Source: Schaalia georgiae DSM 6843
Lineage (GTDB): Bacteria; Actinomycetota; Actinomycetes; Actinomycetales; Actinomycetaceae
Direction: 5' to 3'
NCBI RefSeq assembly: GCF_000429245.1
Contig: NZ_AUBM01000012.1
Span: 1-64,000, forward strand
Length of the DNA: 64,000 bases
Below, piece by piece: positions 14,858-24,100 of this stretch. Both the position numbers and the translations under genes were made by a program. The notes under the pieces were generated by a model, which worked only from the letters and a program-made list of their open reading frames with translations, did not search any database and was not told the DNA's origin. The stretch's first letter is position 1. Each line of letters opens with the position of its first letter.

Positions 14858-15670
14858 GTGCTGATCTGGTTACCGCCCTCCGAGGGCAAGTCCGCGCCCG
14901 AATCCGGGCCGCGCCTCAATGTCGAAGCCCTGTCGATCCCCGCCCTGGCGACCGCCAGGCGCACCGTCATCGAAGCGCTGGTAGCCCTCGGCGATGGGGA
15001 GGAGGCCGCGCGGGTGCTCGGAGTCGGCGCACGAGCGGCCGCGCAGCTGGGAGCGAACACGCGGCTGTGGACCTCCCCGTGCGCTCCCGCCTCCCGTGTG
15101 TTCACCGGCGTCCTCTACGACGCGATCGCCGCCTCGGGCGCCGACCCATGGAAGCGCTCGGAGGGGGTCACGGTCTTCTCGGCCCTCTTCGGGGCCCTGT
15201 CCCCCGCCGATCCCGTGCCCGACCACCGCCTCGCCATGGGAGTGTCGTTGCCGGGACTGGGCCCCATGGCGCGGTGGTGGGCGCCCCGCCTCGCCGCCGC
15301 ACTGGAACCCCGGGCGAAGGGACAGATCGTGCTGGACTGCCGGTCGGGCCCGTACAGGGCGGCGTGCCGGGCGCCGTGGGCGCACACTTGGGAGCTGCGC
15401 GTCGAGCGCCAGAGCGCCACGGGCCGCCAGGTCGTCTCCCACGATGCGAAACGGTGGCGCGGCGCCATCGCCGGGTCGTTGATGGCGGCGGGCGCCCTGG
15501 AGTCGGAGGGCGAGGAGGAGTGCATGGCGGCCCTCACCGGCACGGCCATGGAGATCGAGCTCGTGGACGCGCGTGGCGGCGCGCACCGGGTGGTCGGCGT
15601 CGAGCGCTCCGAACCCCGGCGCGCCACTGCGGGCGGATCGACGCGCGAAGTGACCCTGGTCGTCTCGTAA
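14858..15670 (+). CDS. yaaA: YaaA family peroxide stress protein (DUF328)
   Basis: 270 residues. It begins with LIWLPPSEGK, the hallmark N-terminus of YaaA, a DNA-binding protein that limits iron-driven oxidative damage in E. coli. It also contains FTGVLYDAI and the RSGPYRAA region. The GTG at 14858 is chosen because it starts exactly at the conserved N-terminus and has AGGGTGGGG upstream; the open frame extends 135 bases further up without conserved sequence. It is convergent with the next gene, whose stop is 15 bases away. Confidence 0.9.
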   Translation: MLIWLPPSEGKSAPESGPRLNVEALSIPALATARRTVIEALVALGDGEEAARVLGVGARAAAQLGANTRLWTSPCAPASRVFTGVLYDAIAASGADPWKRSEGVTVFSALFGALSPADPVPDHRLAMGVSLPGLGPMARWWAPRLAAALEPRAKGQIVLDCRSGPYRAACRAPWAHTWELRVERQSATGRQVVSHDAKRWRGAIAGSLMAAGALESEGEEECMAALTGTAMEIELVDARGGAHRVVGVERSEPRRATAGGSTREVTLVVS

Positions 15671-15685
15671 GGCGCGCCGGGGAGC

Positions 15686-16429
15686 TCAGCGCGGAGTGGA
15701 CGCCGTCGTGCGCACGACGATCTGCTGGGTGTCCTCCGTGCGGTAGACCTCGTCGGCGGGGGTGCGCATAATGCGGTCGAGCTCCAGGGGGCTCAGGTCG
15801 GCGCCGACGCCGATGCCGACGCCGTCGCGCACCTCGATGACCGCCAGGACGCCGTTGCGCCGCTTCGCATCCTCATACTCCTCCACCAGGCCCGCGTCCA
15901 GGCGCGCCACCAGTTCGCGGCGCGCCCTGATGACCTGGCGGAGCTCGTCGTCAGTGGCGGCCGTGTCGGCCAGGAACTGCGCCTTGTGCTCCTCGATGTC
16001 GGCCATGATCGCGGCCGACTCCTCCTCCATGGCGCGCTGGGCGGAGCGGGCGGACTCCACACGTTCCTCCGCGGCCAGCTGGTCGTCCTCGAGCTCGCCC
16101 AAACGGCGGTCCATCTGCGCGATCTCATGCTGCATCGCGGAGATGTCGCGCAGGGGCACCTGGTTGGCGTCGATGCGGCCCTGCTGGCGCTGGCGGCGCT
16201 CGCGCACCCTGGCGATCTCCGCCTCGATACGCGCCACCTCGCGGCCCGCGTCGGAGATGACGGCGCTCTGCTTTACCGCGGCGCGCTGCAGGTCCTGGGC
16301 GCGCCCCGCGAACTCGCGGACGACGGCGTGGGCGGGGTGGGACTCGCGCTTGTGGCGCAGCGCCGACTCGCGCTGGTCGTAGCCCAGCAGGGTGAGCAGC
16401 TCGAGTTGGTCGGTGTGCGGGGCCTTCAT
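15686..16429 (-). CDS. Coiled-coil protein of the zinc-ribbon (DUF164/CT398) family, zinc ribbon degenerate
   Basis: 247 residues: a long coiled coil (about 35-190), then a C-terminal segment that normally holds a four-cysteine zinc ribbon. Here the alignable segment keeps LSPLELDRI and PADEV but has GVGIGVG where CxxC is expected, and RTEDTQQI where the second CxxC is expected, so no ligand cysteine remains. The function of the family is poorly defined (possibly nucleic-acid binding). ATG at 16429 with GGAGGA upstream. It overlaps the Nif3 stop by 4 bases (ATGA), so it is coupled to it, as is common in actinobacteria. Confidence 0.85.
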   Translation of the reverse strand: MKAPHTDQLELLTLLGYDQRESALRHKRESHPAHAVVREFAGRAQDLQRAAVKQSAVISDAGREVARIEAEIARVRERRQRQQGRIDANQVPLRDISAMQHEIAQMDRRLGELEDDQLAAEERVESARSAQRAMEEESAAIMADIEEHKAQFLADTAATDDELRQVIRARRELVARLDAGLVEEYEDAKRRNGVLAVIEVRDGVGIGVGADLSPLELDRIMRTPADEVYRTEDTQQIVVRTTASTPR

Positions 16430-17286
16430 GCTGTTCCTCCCAGGGTGGCGCGGTGACTGGACCAGGGCTCGGTGACAATCGTAGAGACTTCCACGCGAAG
16501 TTCCACATCCTTCGCCGCGGCCGCGGCCGCGAGGCGCCCTGCCAGCACGGGCAGCCACGGGCTCTCCGTCGCCCAGTGGCTGCCGCACAGCAGCGCCGGC
16601 GCCCCTCCCTCCAGGTGCTCCTGGGCCGGGTGGTGGCGCAGGTCAGCGGTCAAGTACGCGTCGGCGCCCGCCTCGCGCGCCCTTTGGAGCAGGGAGTCCC
16701 CCGACCCGCCCAGGACGGCGACCCGCCGGACGGGGCGCGCCTCGTCGCCGCCGACGAGGAGCCCGGCGGGGCTGGCGGGCAGCGCGGAGGCGACGCGGTC
16801 CGCGAATTCGCCGAGGCTCTGGGGCTCGACCTCCCCGACGCGCCCCAGTCCGATGGGACGGCCCTGGGAGTCAGTGCCCGTGGGCTCCAAGGGCTCCCAG
16901 TGGCTCATCCCGACCAGGGCGGCCAGGGCCTCGGCGACGCCCAAGTGCGCCACATCGGCGTTGGTGTGCGCGTTGAACAGGGCAATATCGGAACGGATAA
17001 GGTGCGAAATCACGCTCCCCTTCGGGTCCGTGACGGGCAGGAAGGACGCCCCGCGCAGCAGCAGTGGGTGGTGGGTGATGACCATGTCGAAACCGCCCTC
17101 GCGCGCCTGCTGGGCGACAGCGCGGGCGGGGTCCAGCGCCAGCAGCACGGAGGAGGCCCGACGGCTCGGATCCCCGCAGATGAGGCCGACTTTGTCCCAC
17201 GGTTCGGCAGTGGAGGCGGGGTACCAGGCCTCCATGAGTCCCATGATGTCGCCGACCGTGAGGCTGGCGGTGTTCGCAGCTTCCAT
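16426..17286 (-). CDS. Nif3-like dinuclear metal centre protein
   Basis: 286 residues of the Nif3/YqfO (GTP cyclohydrolase I type 2-like) family, which forms hexamers with two metals per subunit. Metal-site motifs are intact: [26 protein letters not shown] and GSHWATE. The substrate is unknown in the family. ATG at 17286; a GTG two codons earlier is possible. A TATCCT -10 lies 6 bases before the ATG, so the mRNA is probably leaderless. It is divergent from lipB. Confidence 0.93.
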   Translation of the reverse strand: MEAANTASLTVGDIMGLMEAWYPASTAEPWDKVGLICGDPSRRASSVLLALDPARAVAQQAREGGFDMVITHHPLLLRGASFLPVTDPKGSVISHLIRSDIALFNAHTNADVAHLGVAEALAALVGMSHWEPLEPTGTDSQGRPIGLGRVGEVEPQSLGEFADRVASALPASPAGLLVGGDEARPVRRVAVLGGSGDSLLQRAREAGADAYLTADLRHHPAQEHLEGGAPALLCGSHWATESPWLPVLAGRLAAAAAAKDVELRVEVSTIVTEPWSSHRATLGGTA

Positions 17287-17292
17287 CCGCAC

Positions 17293-17298
17293 AGGATA
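17293..17298 (-). promoter_or_regulatory. -10 box for the Nif3-like gene (leaderless)
   Basis: Minus strand TATCCT ends 6 bases before the ATG at 17286, with no ribosome site between. It lies in the 61-base divergent region shared with lipB. Confidence 0.45.
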
Positions 17299-17334
17299 CC
17301 GGCGCCGCGCTCAGCGCACCAGGGGCGGTGCGAC

Positions 17335-17340
17335 TATCAT
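17335..17340 (+). promoter_or_regulatory. -10 box for lipB (leaderless)
   Basis: TATCAT ends 7 bases before the lipB GTG (17348), again with no ribosome site. The two divergent genes thus appear to have back-to-back leaderless promoters. Confidence 0.5.
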
Positions 17341-17347
17341 CACAGCC

Positions 17348-18031
17348 GTGCGAATCGTCAATCTTCTCGGCAGAGGGCTGGTCGACTACCGCGAGGTCGA
17401 CGCCCTCCAACGCTCCCTGCACGCCCGTGTGCTCCAGGGGGGCGAGGACGCCGTCGTCGTCTCCCAGTTCACGCCCACGTGGACGGCGGGGCGCCACACG
17501 AAGCCCCAGGACATCCCCGATTCCGACGTGCCCATGATCCGGGTGGACCGCGCGGGCTCGGCGACGTGGCACGGCCCCGGCCAGCTGGTCGTCTACCCGG
17601 TGGTGCGCCTGCGCGAGCCCGTGGACCTGGTGACGTGGATCCGCGCGGTGGAGCGCGGCGTCATCGACACCGTGCGCGCCCAGTGGCACTTGCCCGTGCG
17701 CCGCGTCGAGGGCAGGGCGGGCGTGTGGCTCACCGAGGAGGGCCGCCGGGACCGCAAACTGTGCGCCATCGGCCTCAAAGTGGCGCGCGGGGCGACGCTG
17801 CACGGCCTGGCGCTCAACGTGGCCATCGACCCGCAGAGCGCTTTCACGGGGATCATCCCGTGCGGCCTGGTCGACGCGGACGTGACCTCGCTGTCATGGG
17901 AGGGCGTGCACACCACAGTCGAAGCCGCCTGCGCTGCCCTGGTGCCCGCACTGATCGACGCCATCGCCCCGCAGCTGGCGCGCCCAGTCGCAGACGTATC
18001 CGCCACCACCGATCCGAGGCCCCTTCAATGA
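17348..18031 (+). CDS. lipB: Octanoyl-[ACP]:protein N-octanoyltransferase
   Basis: Moves octanoate from acyl carrier protein to lipoyl domains, the first step of lipoate synthesis. 227 residues. Catalytic pair visible: Lys in [10 protein letters not shown] and Cys in GIIPCGLVD. The family motif [20 protein letters not shown] is present. The GTG at 17348 starts the conserved N-terminus; the open frame extends further upstream antisense to the Nif3-like gene. Its stop overlaps the lipA start (ATGA). Confidence 0.96.
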   Translation: MRIVNLLGRGLVDYREVDALQRSLHARVLQGGEDAVVVSQFTPTWTAGRHTKPQDIPDSDVPMIRVDRAGSATWHGPGQLVVYPVVRLREPVDLVTWIRAVERGVIDTVRAQWHLPVRRVEGRAGVWLTEEGRRDRKLCAIGLKVARGATLHGLALNVAIDPQSAFTGIIPCGLVDADVTSLSWEGVHTTVEAACAALVPALIDAIAPQLARPVADVSATTDPRPLQ

Positions 18032-19080
18032 GCACCCTGCCCGATCCCGAGGGCCGCAAACTGCTGCGCGTCGAAGTGCGCAACTCCCAGTCCCCCATCG
18101 AGGCGAAACCCGAGTGGATCCGCACCACCGCCCGCGCCGGGGAGAACTACCAGGACATGCGCTCCCTGTCCCACGCCAAGGGCCTGCACACTGTGTGCGC
18201 CGAGGCGGGCTGCCCCAACATCTACGAGTGCTGGCAGGACCGGGAGGCCACCTTCCTGCTCGGCGGGGCGCTGTGCACAAGGCGCTGCGACTTCTGCGAC
18301 ATCGCGACGGGCCGTCCCAGCGAGTACGACCGTGACGAGCCGCGCCGCATCGCCGAGTCCGTCGCCGAGTTGGAGCTGCGCTACGTGACGATCACGGGGG
18401 TCGCCCGCGACGACCTGCCCGACGGCGCAGCGTGGCTGTACGCGCAGACGTGCCGCCTCATCCACGCGAAGTGCCCGGGCACGGGAGTGGAGCTGCTGGT
18501 CGACGACTTCCGGGGCCGGCAGGAGGCCATTGACATGGTCATCGGCGCCGCCCCGCAGGTGTTCGCGCACAACCTGGAGACGGTTCCGCGCATCTTCAAG
18601 AAGATCCGCCCCGCGTTCAACTACGAGCGCTCGCTGGGGATGATCCGCCGCGCCCACGACGGCGGCATGGTGACGAAGTCGAACCTGATCCTGGGGATGG
18701 GCGAGACGCGTGAGGAAGTGGGCGCCGCAATGCGCGACCTCCACGAGGCGGGCTGCGACCTGCTGACCCTCACGCAGTACCTGCGCCCCTCGCCGCTCCA
18801 CCACCCCATCGACCGGTGGGTGCACCCCGAGGAGTTCCTCGAGATGGCGGCCGAGGCCGAGCAGATCGGCTTCGCGGGCGTCATGGCGGGCCCACTGGTG
18901 CGCTCCTCGTACCGTGCGGGCCTGCTGTGGGCCAAGGGCATGCGGGCGCGGGGCTTCGCGATCCCCCGGAACCTGGCGCACATCGCGGACTCGGGTTCGA
19001 CGCTGCAGGAGGCCGGCACTGTACTGGCCCGCCTACGCGAGCGCACTGCGCGGCGCGCCCGGACCACAGCCCCGGCATGA
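18028..19080 (+). CDS. lipA: Lipoyl synthase
   Basis: Radical SAM enzyme inserting two sulfurs into protein-bound octanoyl groups. 350 residues. Auxiliary cluster motif [12 protein letters not shown] (CX4CX5C), radical SAM motif CTRRCDFC (CX3CX2C), and the C-terminal RSSYRA serine ligand are all present. The ATG at 18028 overlaps the lipB stop. Its product serves lipoyl-dependent complexes such as pyruvate dehydrogenase (aceE is at 28695). Confidence 0.98.
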   Translation: MSTLPDPEGRKLLRVEVRNSQSPIEAKPEWIRTTARAGENYQDMRSLSHAKGLHTVCAEAGCPNIYECWQDREATFLLGGALCTRRCDFCDIATGRPSEYDRDEPRRIAESVAELELRYVTITGVARDDLPDGAAWLYAQTCRLIHAKCPGTGVELLVDDFRGRQEAIDMVIGAAPQVFAHNLETVPRIFKKIRPAFNYERSLGMIRRAHDGGMVTKSNLILGMGETREEVGAAMRDLHEAGCDLLTLTQYLRPSPLHHPIDRWVHPEEFLEMAAEAEQIGFAGVMAGPLVRSSYRAGLLWAKGMRARGFAIPRNLAHIADSGSTLQEAGTVLARLRERTARRARTTAPA

Positions 19081-19152
19081 GGGCGGGGCCGCTCCTACCT
19101 GGAGAACGCCGAGCGCGAGTTCTCGACCCAGGTATGAGGGCGGGGCCGCTCC
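19077..19152 (+). repeat. 19-base direct repeat downstream of lipA
   Basis: ATGAGGGCGGGGCCGCTCC occurs at 19077-19095 (its first four bases cover the lipA stop) and again, identical, at 19134-19152, a spacing of 57 bases. It is the first of several repeats in the 567-base lipA-ndh gap. Confidence 0.8.
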
Positions 19153-19184
19153 CGGCTGCCGTGGCGCGCTCCTCCTCGGATGCC

Positions 19185-19284
19185 GCAGTTCGGGTCGGGG
19201 ACGCACGGACGCATACCAGCGCCTGGACGGCACGCCGATGGACGTGCGGCAGTTCGGGTCGGGTACGCACGGACGCATACCAGC
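19185..19284 (+). repeat. two copies of a 36-base direct repeat
   Basis: GCAGTTCGGGTCGGG followed by ACGCACGGACGCATACCAGC (one base between the two parts) occurs at 19185-19220 and 19249-19284 with a single mismatch, 64 bases apart. There are only two copies, so it is not a CRISPR array. No protein reading is credible. Confidence 0.8.
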
Positions 19285-19296
19285 ACGGCGAACTGG

Positions 19297-19477
19297 TCCA
19301 AAATGCGTCTGAGCTTCGCCGTGTTTTGGCAGCACCGGAGCGGAGTGTTCCAAAATGCGTCTCAGTTCGACGGTTTTGGGCAGATTTCACGGATTTCGGC
19401 CAGACTCAGACGCATTTTGGAACACCCACCCGCTGTGCCTACGGATCGGTGCGAGACTCAGACGCATTTTGGAACAC
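19297..19477. repeat. four copies of a TTCCAAAATGCGTCT motif, two in each orientation
   Basis: Forward copies end at about 19313 and span 19345-19365; inverted copies span 19404-19425 and 19456-19477. The last two are identical over 22 bases. The 19345 copy and the 19404 copy can pair over 18 bases around a ~38-base loop, so an RNA from either strand would fold into large hairpins. Sequence here is visibly less GC-rich than the flanks. It could be an intergenic repeat family, a mobile-element remnant or a structured RNA. No gene is recognised in 19081-19647. Confidence 0.75.
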
Positions 19478-19611
19478 TGGGGACTGCGGAGCCCCATATT
19501 CCCGAGGGCTCTGACCACCTGGGACGGGACGCGCTGCGCTACATCGGGGGCATCGGAGCAACCCGGCCCATACTGAGGGAGAGCTCACAACTCGGAGATG
19601 CATGGTTTCAG

Positions 19612-19631
19612 TACAATTTAGGCTGGCCTAA
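19612..19631 (+). promoter_or_regulatory. -10 box and palindromic operator before ndh
   Basis: A good -10, TACAAT (19612-19617), is followed at once by the palindrome TTAGGCTGGCCTAA (19618-19631), perfect except for the two central bases. The palindrome would cover the transcription start. TTAGG/CCTAA half-sites recall DtxR/IdeR-type iron-regulator boxes, but the spacing is shorter than the known 19-base consensus, so the regulator is unproven. Confidence 0.5.
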
Positions 19632-19647
19632 CAAAGGAGAATGAGCT

Positions 19648-21018
19648 ATGTCCCGCCACAGGATCGTCATCATCGGGTCGGGTTTCGCAGGACTCACCGC
19701 CGCGCGCCGCCTGAAGCGGGCAGACGCCGACATCACGATCCTGGCGCGGACCTCCCACCACTTGTTCCAGCCGCTGCTGTACCAGGTGGCCACGGGCATC
19801 CTCTCCGAAGGCGACATCGCGCCGACGACCCGGGAGATCCTCAAGCGCCAGAAGAACGTGACCGTCATGCAGGCCCTGGTCGACGGCATCGACGTCGAGG
19901 CGCGCGTCGTCAAGTGGCGCAACCACAATGACCGCTTTGAAACGCCCTACGACACGCTGATCGTGGCCGCGGGCGCCGGGCAGTCCTACTTCGGCAACGA
20001 CCACTTCGCGGTGTTCGCGCCCGGCATGAAGACCATTGACGACGCCCTGGAGCTGAGGGCCCGCATTTTCGGGGCCTTCGAGCAGGCCGAGCAGGCCACC
20101 GACCCCGCCGTCGTCGAGCGCCTCCTCACCTTCGTGGTCGTGGGGGCGGGCCCCACAGGCGTGGAGATGGCCGGGCAGATCCGCGAGCTCGCCTCCAAAA
20201 CCCTCAAAGGCGAGTTCCGCAATATCGACCCGGCCAAAGCGCGCGTCGTCCTGGTGGACGGGGCGTCGGCGCCACTGCCGCCCTTCGGCGAGAAACTGAG
20301 CGCCAAGACCCGCAAGTCCCTGGAGAAACTGGGCGTCGAGCTGTGCATGAACGCCTTCGTCACCGGCGTCGACGCCGACGGCGTCACCCTCAAACACAAG
20401 GACGGCACCACCGAGACCATCGCCTCCCAGTGCAAGGTGTGGGCGGCAGGCGTCCAGGCCAGCGAGCTCGGGAAACTGCTGGCCGACGCCACGGGCGCCG
20501 AGGTGGACCGCTCCGGGCGCGTCGTCGTCGGCAAGGACCTCACGCTGCCCGGCCACCCGGAGATCTTCGTGCTCGGCGACATGATGAGCGTGCCGGGTGT
20601 GCCCGGCGTCGCCCAGGGGGCAATCCAGTCGGCGCGCTTCGCCGCCAACACCGTGAAGACCCGCCTGCGGGGCCGCGCCCCCAAGCGCACAGAGTTCAGC
20701 TACTTCGACAAGGGCTCCATGGCGACCATCGCCCGTTTCAAGGCCGTCGTGAAGATGGGGCGACTGCACCTCACGGGCTTCACGGCGTGGGCGGCGTGGT
20801 GCTTCCTGCACCTGCTGTACATCGTCGGCTTCAAATCCCAGGTGGGCACCCTGGTCCACTGGTTCTTCAGCTTCGTGTCCGGCGCGCGCTCCCAGCGCAC
20901 CACCACGAACCAGCAGATGGTGGGCCGCCTGGCCATGGGCCAGCTGGGCGTGGGCGCCTCCGGCAAACTCGTCGCGGGCGAGGACGTGGTCGAGGAGATC
21001 CTCGAGGCGCAGGAATAG
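19648..21018 (+). CDS. ndh: Type II NADH dehydrogenase (NDH-2)
   Basis: 456-residue flavoprotein passing electrons from NADH to quinone at the inner face of the membrane without proton pumping. Two Rossmann motifs are seen: IIGSGFAGLTAARRL (FAD) and VVVGAGPTGVEMAG (NADH). VLGDMMSVPGVP is the FAD-binding GD motif. The C-terminal hydrophobic stretch (AWAAWCFLHLLYIVGF) fits membrane attachment. The ATG at 19648 has AAAGGAGA at optimal spacing. A palindrome overlaps the predicted transcription start. Confidence 0.95.
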   Translation: MSRHRIVIIGSGFAGLTAARRLKRADADITILARTSHHLFQPLLYQVATGILSEGDIAPTTREILKRQKNVTVMQALVDGIDVEARVVKWRNHNDRFETPYDTLIVAAGAGQSYFGNDHFAVFAPGMKTIDDALELRARIFGAFEQAEQATDPAVVERLLTFVVVGAGPTGVEMAGQIRELASKTLKGEFRNIDPAKARVVLVDGASAPLPPFGEKLSAKTRKSLEKLGVELCMNAFVTGVDADGVTLKHKDGTTETIASQCKVWAAGVQASELGKLLADATGAEVDRSGRVVVGKDLTLPGHPEIFVLGDMMSVPGVPGVAQGAIQSARFAANTVKTRLRGRAPKRTEFSYFDKGSMATIARFKAVVKMGRLHLTGFTAWAAWCFLHLLYIVGFKSQVGTLVHWFFSFVSGARSQRTTTNQQMVGRLAMGQLGVGASGKLVAGEDVVEEILEAQE

Positions 21019-21104
21019 CCAGGGCTACGGGGGCGGCGGGGCTGGCGCGGGACCGTGGGAGGCGAGGCGCCTGTGTTCGTTGGCTCCGCCCTCGACACCC
21101 CTCT

Positions 21105-21128
21105 TACATGTGCGGTGGGACACATGTA
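21105..21128. promoter_or_regulatory. inverted repeat upstream of the NB-ARC operon
   Basis: TACATGTG (21105-21112), 8-base spacer, CACATGTA (21121-21128): a perfect 8+8 inverted repeat, each arm containing the self-complementary ACATGT. It ends 10 bases before the ATG at 21139. It could be a dimer operator or an RNA hairpin occluding the start. No regulator gene is adjacent. Confidence 0.6.
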
Positions 21129-21138
21129 GGATGCGGGT

Positions 21139-24100
21139 ATGGATCCTGTGCTCGTGTCGGTGGCTGGCCTTGGTGCGCCTGTGGTGAAGTTCCTTCTGCG
21201 CGCGTCGGGCCAGGATACGGGCGCCAGTCTTGTCGGCGATGCGCAGGAGGGGTTGGTGTTGTTGGCCCGGTTGAGGGGCCAGGTCAACGATAAGAACCAC
21301 GCTGTCGCCAAGCGGATCGAGAAGACCGTGGCAGGCAGAGTGCGCGGCATGTACCAGAAGTGCCGCGACCAGGGCGTTGGCACTGAGTGCCTGGATGGCG
21401 TTGCCACTGAGGTTGAGAGGCTTCTTGGCCGGGTTGCAGCCGATGAATCTCTGGTTCTCGAGGCCGTGCGCTTCCCCGATGGGTTCGCTGACCTGCTCCA
21501 CGACCTCGGTGACCCGATCCGAGCAGAGCTTTTCGAGTGGTCTGAGCCGTATTTCAATGAGATTGTCGACGCTGTGGCCGGTGAGTACATCAGGCTCGCG
21601 CCATGGTCGCCGAACTTCAAGATCGAGGCACTCAAGTACGTCATGGGCGCGCTCGACCGTATTGAGGAGGGCGTGGACGAGGTTCGGCTGGGCGTGAGCA
21701 AGGGGCTCGAGAACGATCAGGTTACGCACGGGAAGTTGGATGTGCTGTTGGCCAGATCGGATCCGTCGACGACAGTTGATGCGCGGCCGGGTCGGGTGTT
21801 GTTCGGCGGGCGTCCTGATGTGGCTTCGGGTTTCGTCGAGCGCGGGGAGCAGGGGCGGTTGCGTAGTCTCGTGATCGACGAGCGTCAGGGGCGGACGGTT
21901 TTGGTGGGGATGGCTGGGTGTGGGAAATCCCAGTTGGCGTCGGCCCTGGCGCAGTGGTGCGAGGAGGCCGGGTGGGGCGTTGTCGCATGGGTCAGCGCAG
22001 AGACGAAGGCGGCGGTCAAAAGCGACTTGGTGGAACTCGCGAACCGGCTGGGCATTGACACGAATGATAAGCCCACTGAGGATCAGATGATTCGGCGGTG
22101 CCTCGACCACTTGAAGTCCCCTGCCCTGGGCGACCGGCTCGTCATCTTCGACAACGTCGAGGACTTCGAAGATTTGGCGGATTTGGTTCCACAGGGGGCG
22201 GGGTTGCGGGTGGTGGCCACGGCCAGGAGTCGGGAGGCGTCGTCGGCGTGGGAGCCTGTGGAAGTGGAGGTTCTGCCGCGTCCTGACTCGATCGATCTTG
22301 TCCAGTCGATCATGGGCACACAGGACGAGAAGGCTGCGGATGCTGTGGCCGAGCGGCTCGGGGACCTTCCCCTCGCCCTTGCCCAGGCTGCCGAGACCGC
22401 CAGAAACAAGCGATGGTCGCTCCAGGAGTATCTCGTGCGGTTGGAGGCGTTCAGCAGTGACCGGGTGATCCGTCGTATTCCTGGCGATTCCTACGCTGAT
22501 GATGTGTCCATCGCGCTGTTGATGGCCGCCGACTCCGCCCTCAGCCACCTCAAGGGCGACTCACGCGACGCGGCTCGCCGTCAGCTCGGGGCGCTCGCTG
22601 TGCTCGCCGAGTCGGGTGTGCCCACGCATTGGCTCGACCCGCGGGCGGATGCGGATAAGACCGACAGAGACGCGAACGCTCGCGATGATACTGCCGAGGA
22701 CGCGCACCGCGCATTGACCGCACTCCTCAACGCGTCGGAAGTCCAGCAGTCCGCCGACGGGGGCGTGACCATGGTGCACCGGCTCCAGGCGCAGGTGCTA
22801 CGTGAGAACTGGAACCCGGAGGAATGGACTGAGGCATTCGACGCGGCCGCGGGCCTACTGGGTCAAGTGAACATTGACAGGCTGCCGCGCAACAATGCGG
22901 AGGGCCGCCGACGGGAGACCCTCGATCTCATCGACCAGCTCCGCGCCATCGCCGCACAGGACTACTCGCACCCCTTGTTCGAGCGCGAACAGGTGAGGGT
23001 TTGCCTTCATCATGCTTTCAGACACGCGAACGACCTCGGCCTCCCGTATGAGGTTCTCACACTGCGCGATGCTGTGAGCGCCGTCGAGGACATCCTGGGC
23101 ACCAACCAACCTGACACTCTGTCCTTCCACAACAATCTCGCCCTCGCTTACCAGAGGACAGGCCACATCTGCGCTGCCATTGCCGTGTTTGAGGACACCT
23201 TAACGCAATGCCGTGAAACCCTAGGGGCAGCACATCCCGTGACGCTCGCATCCCAGGGGCACCTGGCCGATGCCCTCCGTCAAGGAGACAGACTCAGCGA
23301 GGCTCTCATACTTCTCGAAGACACTCTCGCATATCATCGTGACATTCTGGGACCCACGCATACTGACACACTCGCATCCCAGACCAATCTTGCCCTTGCC
23401 TACCAGGATGCTGGCAGACTCGACGAAGCCATCGCCCTGGACAAGGACACGCTCACCATAAAACGTAAAGTCCTGGGCATTAGGCACCCCGCCACACTCG
23501 CATCCCAGGACAACCTTGCCCTTGCCTACCAGGCAGCGGGCAGATTCAATGAGGCCCTCGTCTTGCACGAAGACGCACTTGTGCAACACCGCAAAGTCCT
23601 CGGGCCCAACCACCCCGACACACTCATCTCCGCATACAACCTCGCCACCATCTATCGGATGACTGGCAAACTTGATCAAGCGATTCCCCTGTACGAAGAC
23701 ACCCTCATCCGGCGCCGCAAAGTCCTCGGGCCCAACCACCCCGACACACTCATCTCCGCATGCGACCTCGCCAACGCCTATTTTAGAAAAGGAAAACTTG
23801 AAAAGGCAATTCCTCTATACGAAGACACACTCAAGCGCCGTCGGACGGATTTAGGGGCGACCGACCCCGAGACGCTCAGATCCCAGAACAATCTTGCCGC
23901 CGCCTACCGAGCCGCAGGCAGACTCGCCAAGGCCATTGCCCTGCACGAAGATACTCTCACCCAGCTACGCAAAACCCTGGGAAACATACATCCGGACGCA
24001 CTTGCTTCTCAATACAACCTCGCATACACCTACCAGGCGGCGGGCCGCCTCGACGACGCTCGTGCGCTGTTCAAAGACACACTCGAGGTGTGCGAAGAAG

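Noticed and set aside
19185-19284. Possible CRISPR repeat
   Set aside because: Only two copies with a 28-base gap, no array, and no cas genes in the window.
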